A DNA stretch of 5,751 bases from an uncultured Bacteroidales bacterium (GTDB lineage: Bacteria; Bacteroidota; Bacteroidia; Bacteroidales; UBA932). A program made the translations under genes and the position numbers. The stretch is from NCBI GenBank assembly GCA_934702165.1, contig CAKUYG010000137.1, positions 1 through 5,751 of the forward strand, given 5' to 3'. Each line of letters begins with the position of its first letter. Positions within the stretch are counted from its first letter, which is position 1. The notes below the pieces were generated by a model. It ran no database searches. It worked only from the letters and a program-made list of their open reading frames with translations, and was not told the DNA's origin. Positions 5,493-5,751 of the stretch are shown in pieces.

Positions 5493-5751
5493 TTAACAGA
5501 TTACTTCTTGCATGTCAATCTTCCAAGATTCAAGGGTGCGGGTCTGTGAGGAGATGTTGACTCCGACCTTGACGCAGATGCCGTCCGTCTTGTATGGGAT
5601 GAGGTAGCCCTTGTCGTCGATCTGGCGGAGGGCCTGATCAGCGGAGCCGTCGAGCTTGAACTCGAATACATAGATTCTGTCCTTTGTCCAGCATACGGCG
5701 TCGGCCCGACCTGCGGCGGACTTGACCTCGGCCCTGGTATAGTAGCCCAGG
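5493..5751 (-). CDS. C-terminus of an AAA-ATPase-like / PD-(D/E)XK nuclease domain protein (5' end outside window)
   Basis: Read on the minus strand from the right edge, the frame is open for 85 codons to TAA (5493-5495), with no start codon near the edge. The visible part contains 'GRADAVCWTKDRIYVFEFK' (residues 14-32), 'QALRQIDDKGYLIPY' (39-53) and 'VKVGVNISSQTRTLESW' (60-76). These match what I know of the C-terminal PDDEXK_9 (PF08011) nuclease-like domain that follows an AAA-ATPase-like (PF09820) domain in very common Bacteroidetes proteins. The PD-(D/E)XK core is intact: Asp17, then Glu30-x-Lys32. The family probably binds or cuts nucleic acid, but its biological role is unproven. Codon use is GC-rich and regular, unlike the DUF4143 gene next to it. 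The ATPase part, expected upstream, is not in the window, so I cannot say whether the gene is intact. Confidence 0.85.
   Translation of the reverse strand, partial: LGYYTRAEVKSAAGRADAVCWTKDRIYVFEFKLDGSADQALRQIDDKGYLIPYKTDGICVKVGVNISSQTRTLESWKIDMQEVIC

Noticed and set aside
5210..5560. Plus-strand open frames of 72-116 codons in the repeat-rich intergenic region
   Set aside because: They translate the G/T-rich tract and hairpins into Cys/Val/Arg-rich peptides with no family likeness, and the longest runs antisense into the clearly coding 3' end of the nuclease gene.

Overview
The window reads as chromosomal DNA from a Bacteroidota bacterium, most likely a Bacteroidales gut-type genome. Four candidate promoters fit the Bacteroidetes sigma factor pattern (a -7 box like TAnnTTTG, with a TTTG-like -33 box about 20 bp upstream where one is visible). 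The gap gene starts behind an A-rich leader with no Shine-Dalgarno sequence, and the accessory genes are of families abundant in this phylum. I cannot assign a genus.

Positions 1-3480 are ordinary housekeeping sequence. It holds the 3' half of the PLP-homeostasis gene yggS (+), a hairpin terminator, then the convergent pair surE-lpxB (-, read surE first, overlapping by 19 nt), and finally the divergently transcribed gap gene (+) with a strong terminator. SurE is a nucleotidase. LpxB makes the lipid A disaccharide of the outer membrane. Gap is the glycolytic glyceraldehyde-3-phosphate dehydrogenase. The 114 bp between surE and gap carry two back-to-back promoters whose boxes touch.

Positions 3481-5751 are accessory. 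A promoter with near-ideal spacing drives a dead gene fragment (3580-3865). This fragment is the start of a helicase of the type with an N-terminal phospholipase D-like nuclease domain. It is inactivated by a one-base frameshift in its fourth codon and cut off after about 90 codons. The cut lies where a complete, oppositely oriented AAA/DUF4143 ATPase gene (3845-5137, -) ends, which suggests the ATPase gene arrived by insertion or recombination into the helicase gene. Beyond its promoter lies a 355-bp gene-free stretch with an A-poor G/T-rich tract, short direct repeats and a cluster of overlapping inverted repeats. Two of these are related 27-bp hairpin units. The window ends inside the 3' end of a second ATPase/PD-(D/E)XK nuclease-type gene (5493-5751, -), which has no start codon inside the window.

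The two ATPase/nuclease-fold proteins are of different families but similar architecture, and their true function is not established. The most unusual parts are the hairpin cluster (5281-5441) and the helicase-ATPase junction. No tRNA, rRNA or CRISPR array was seen.
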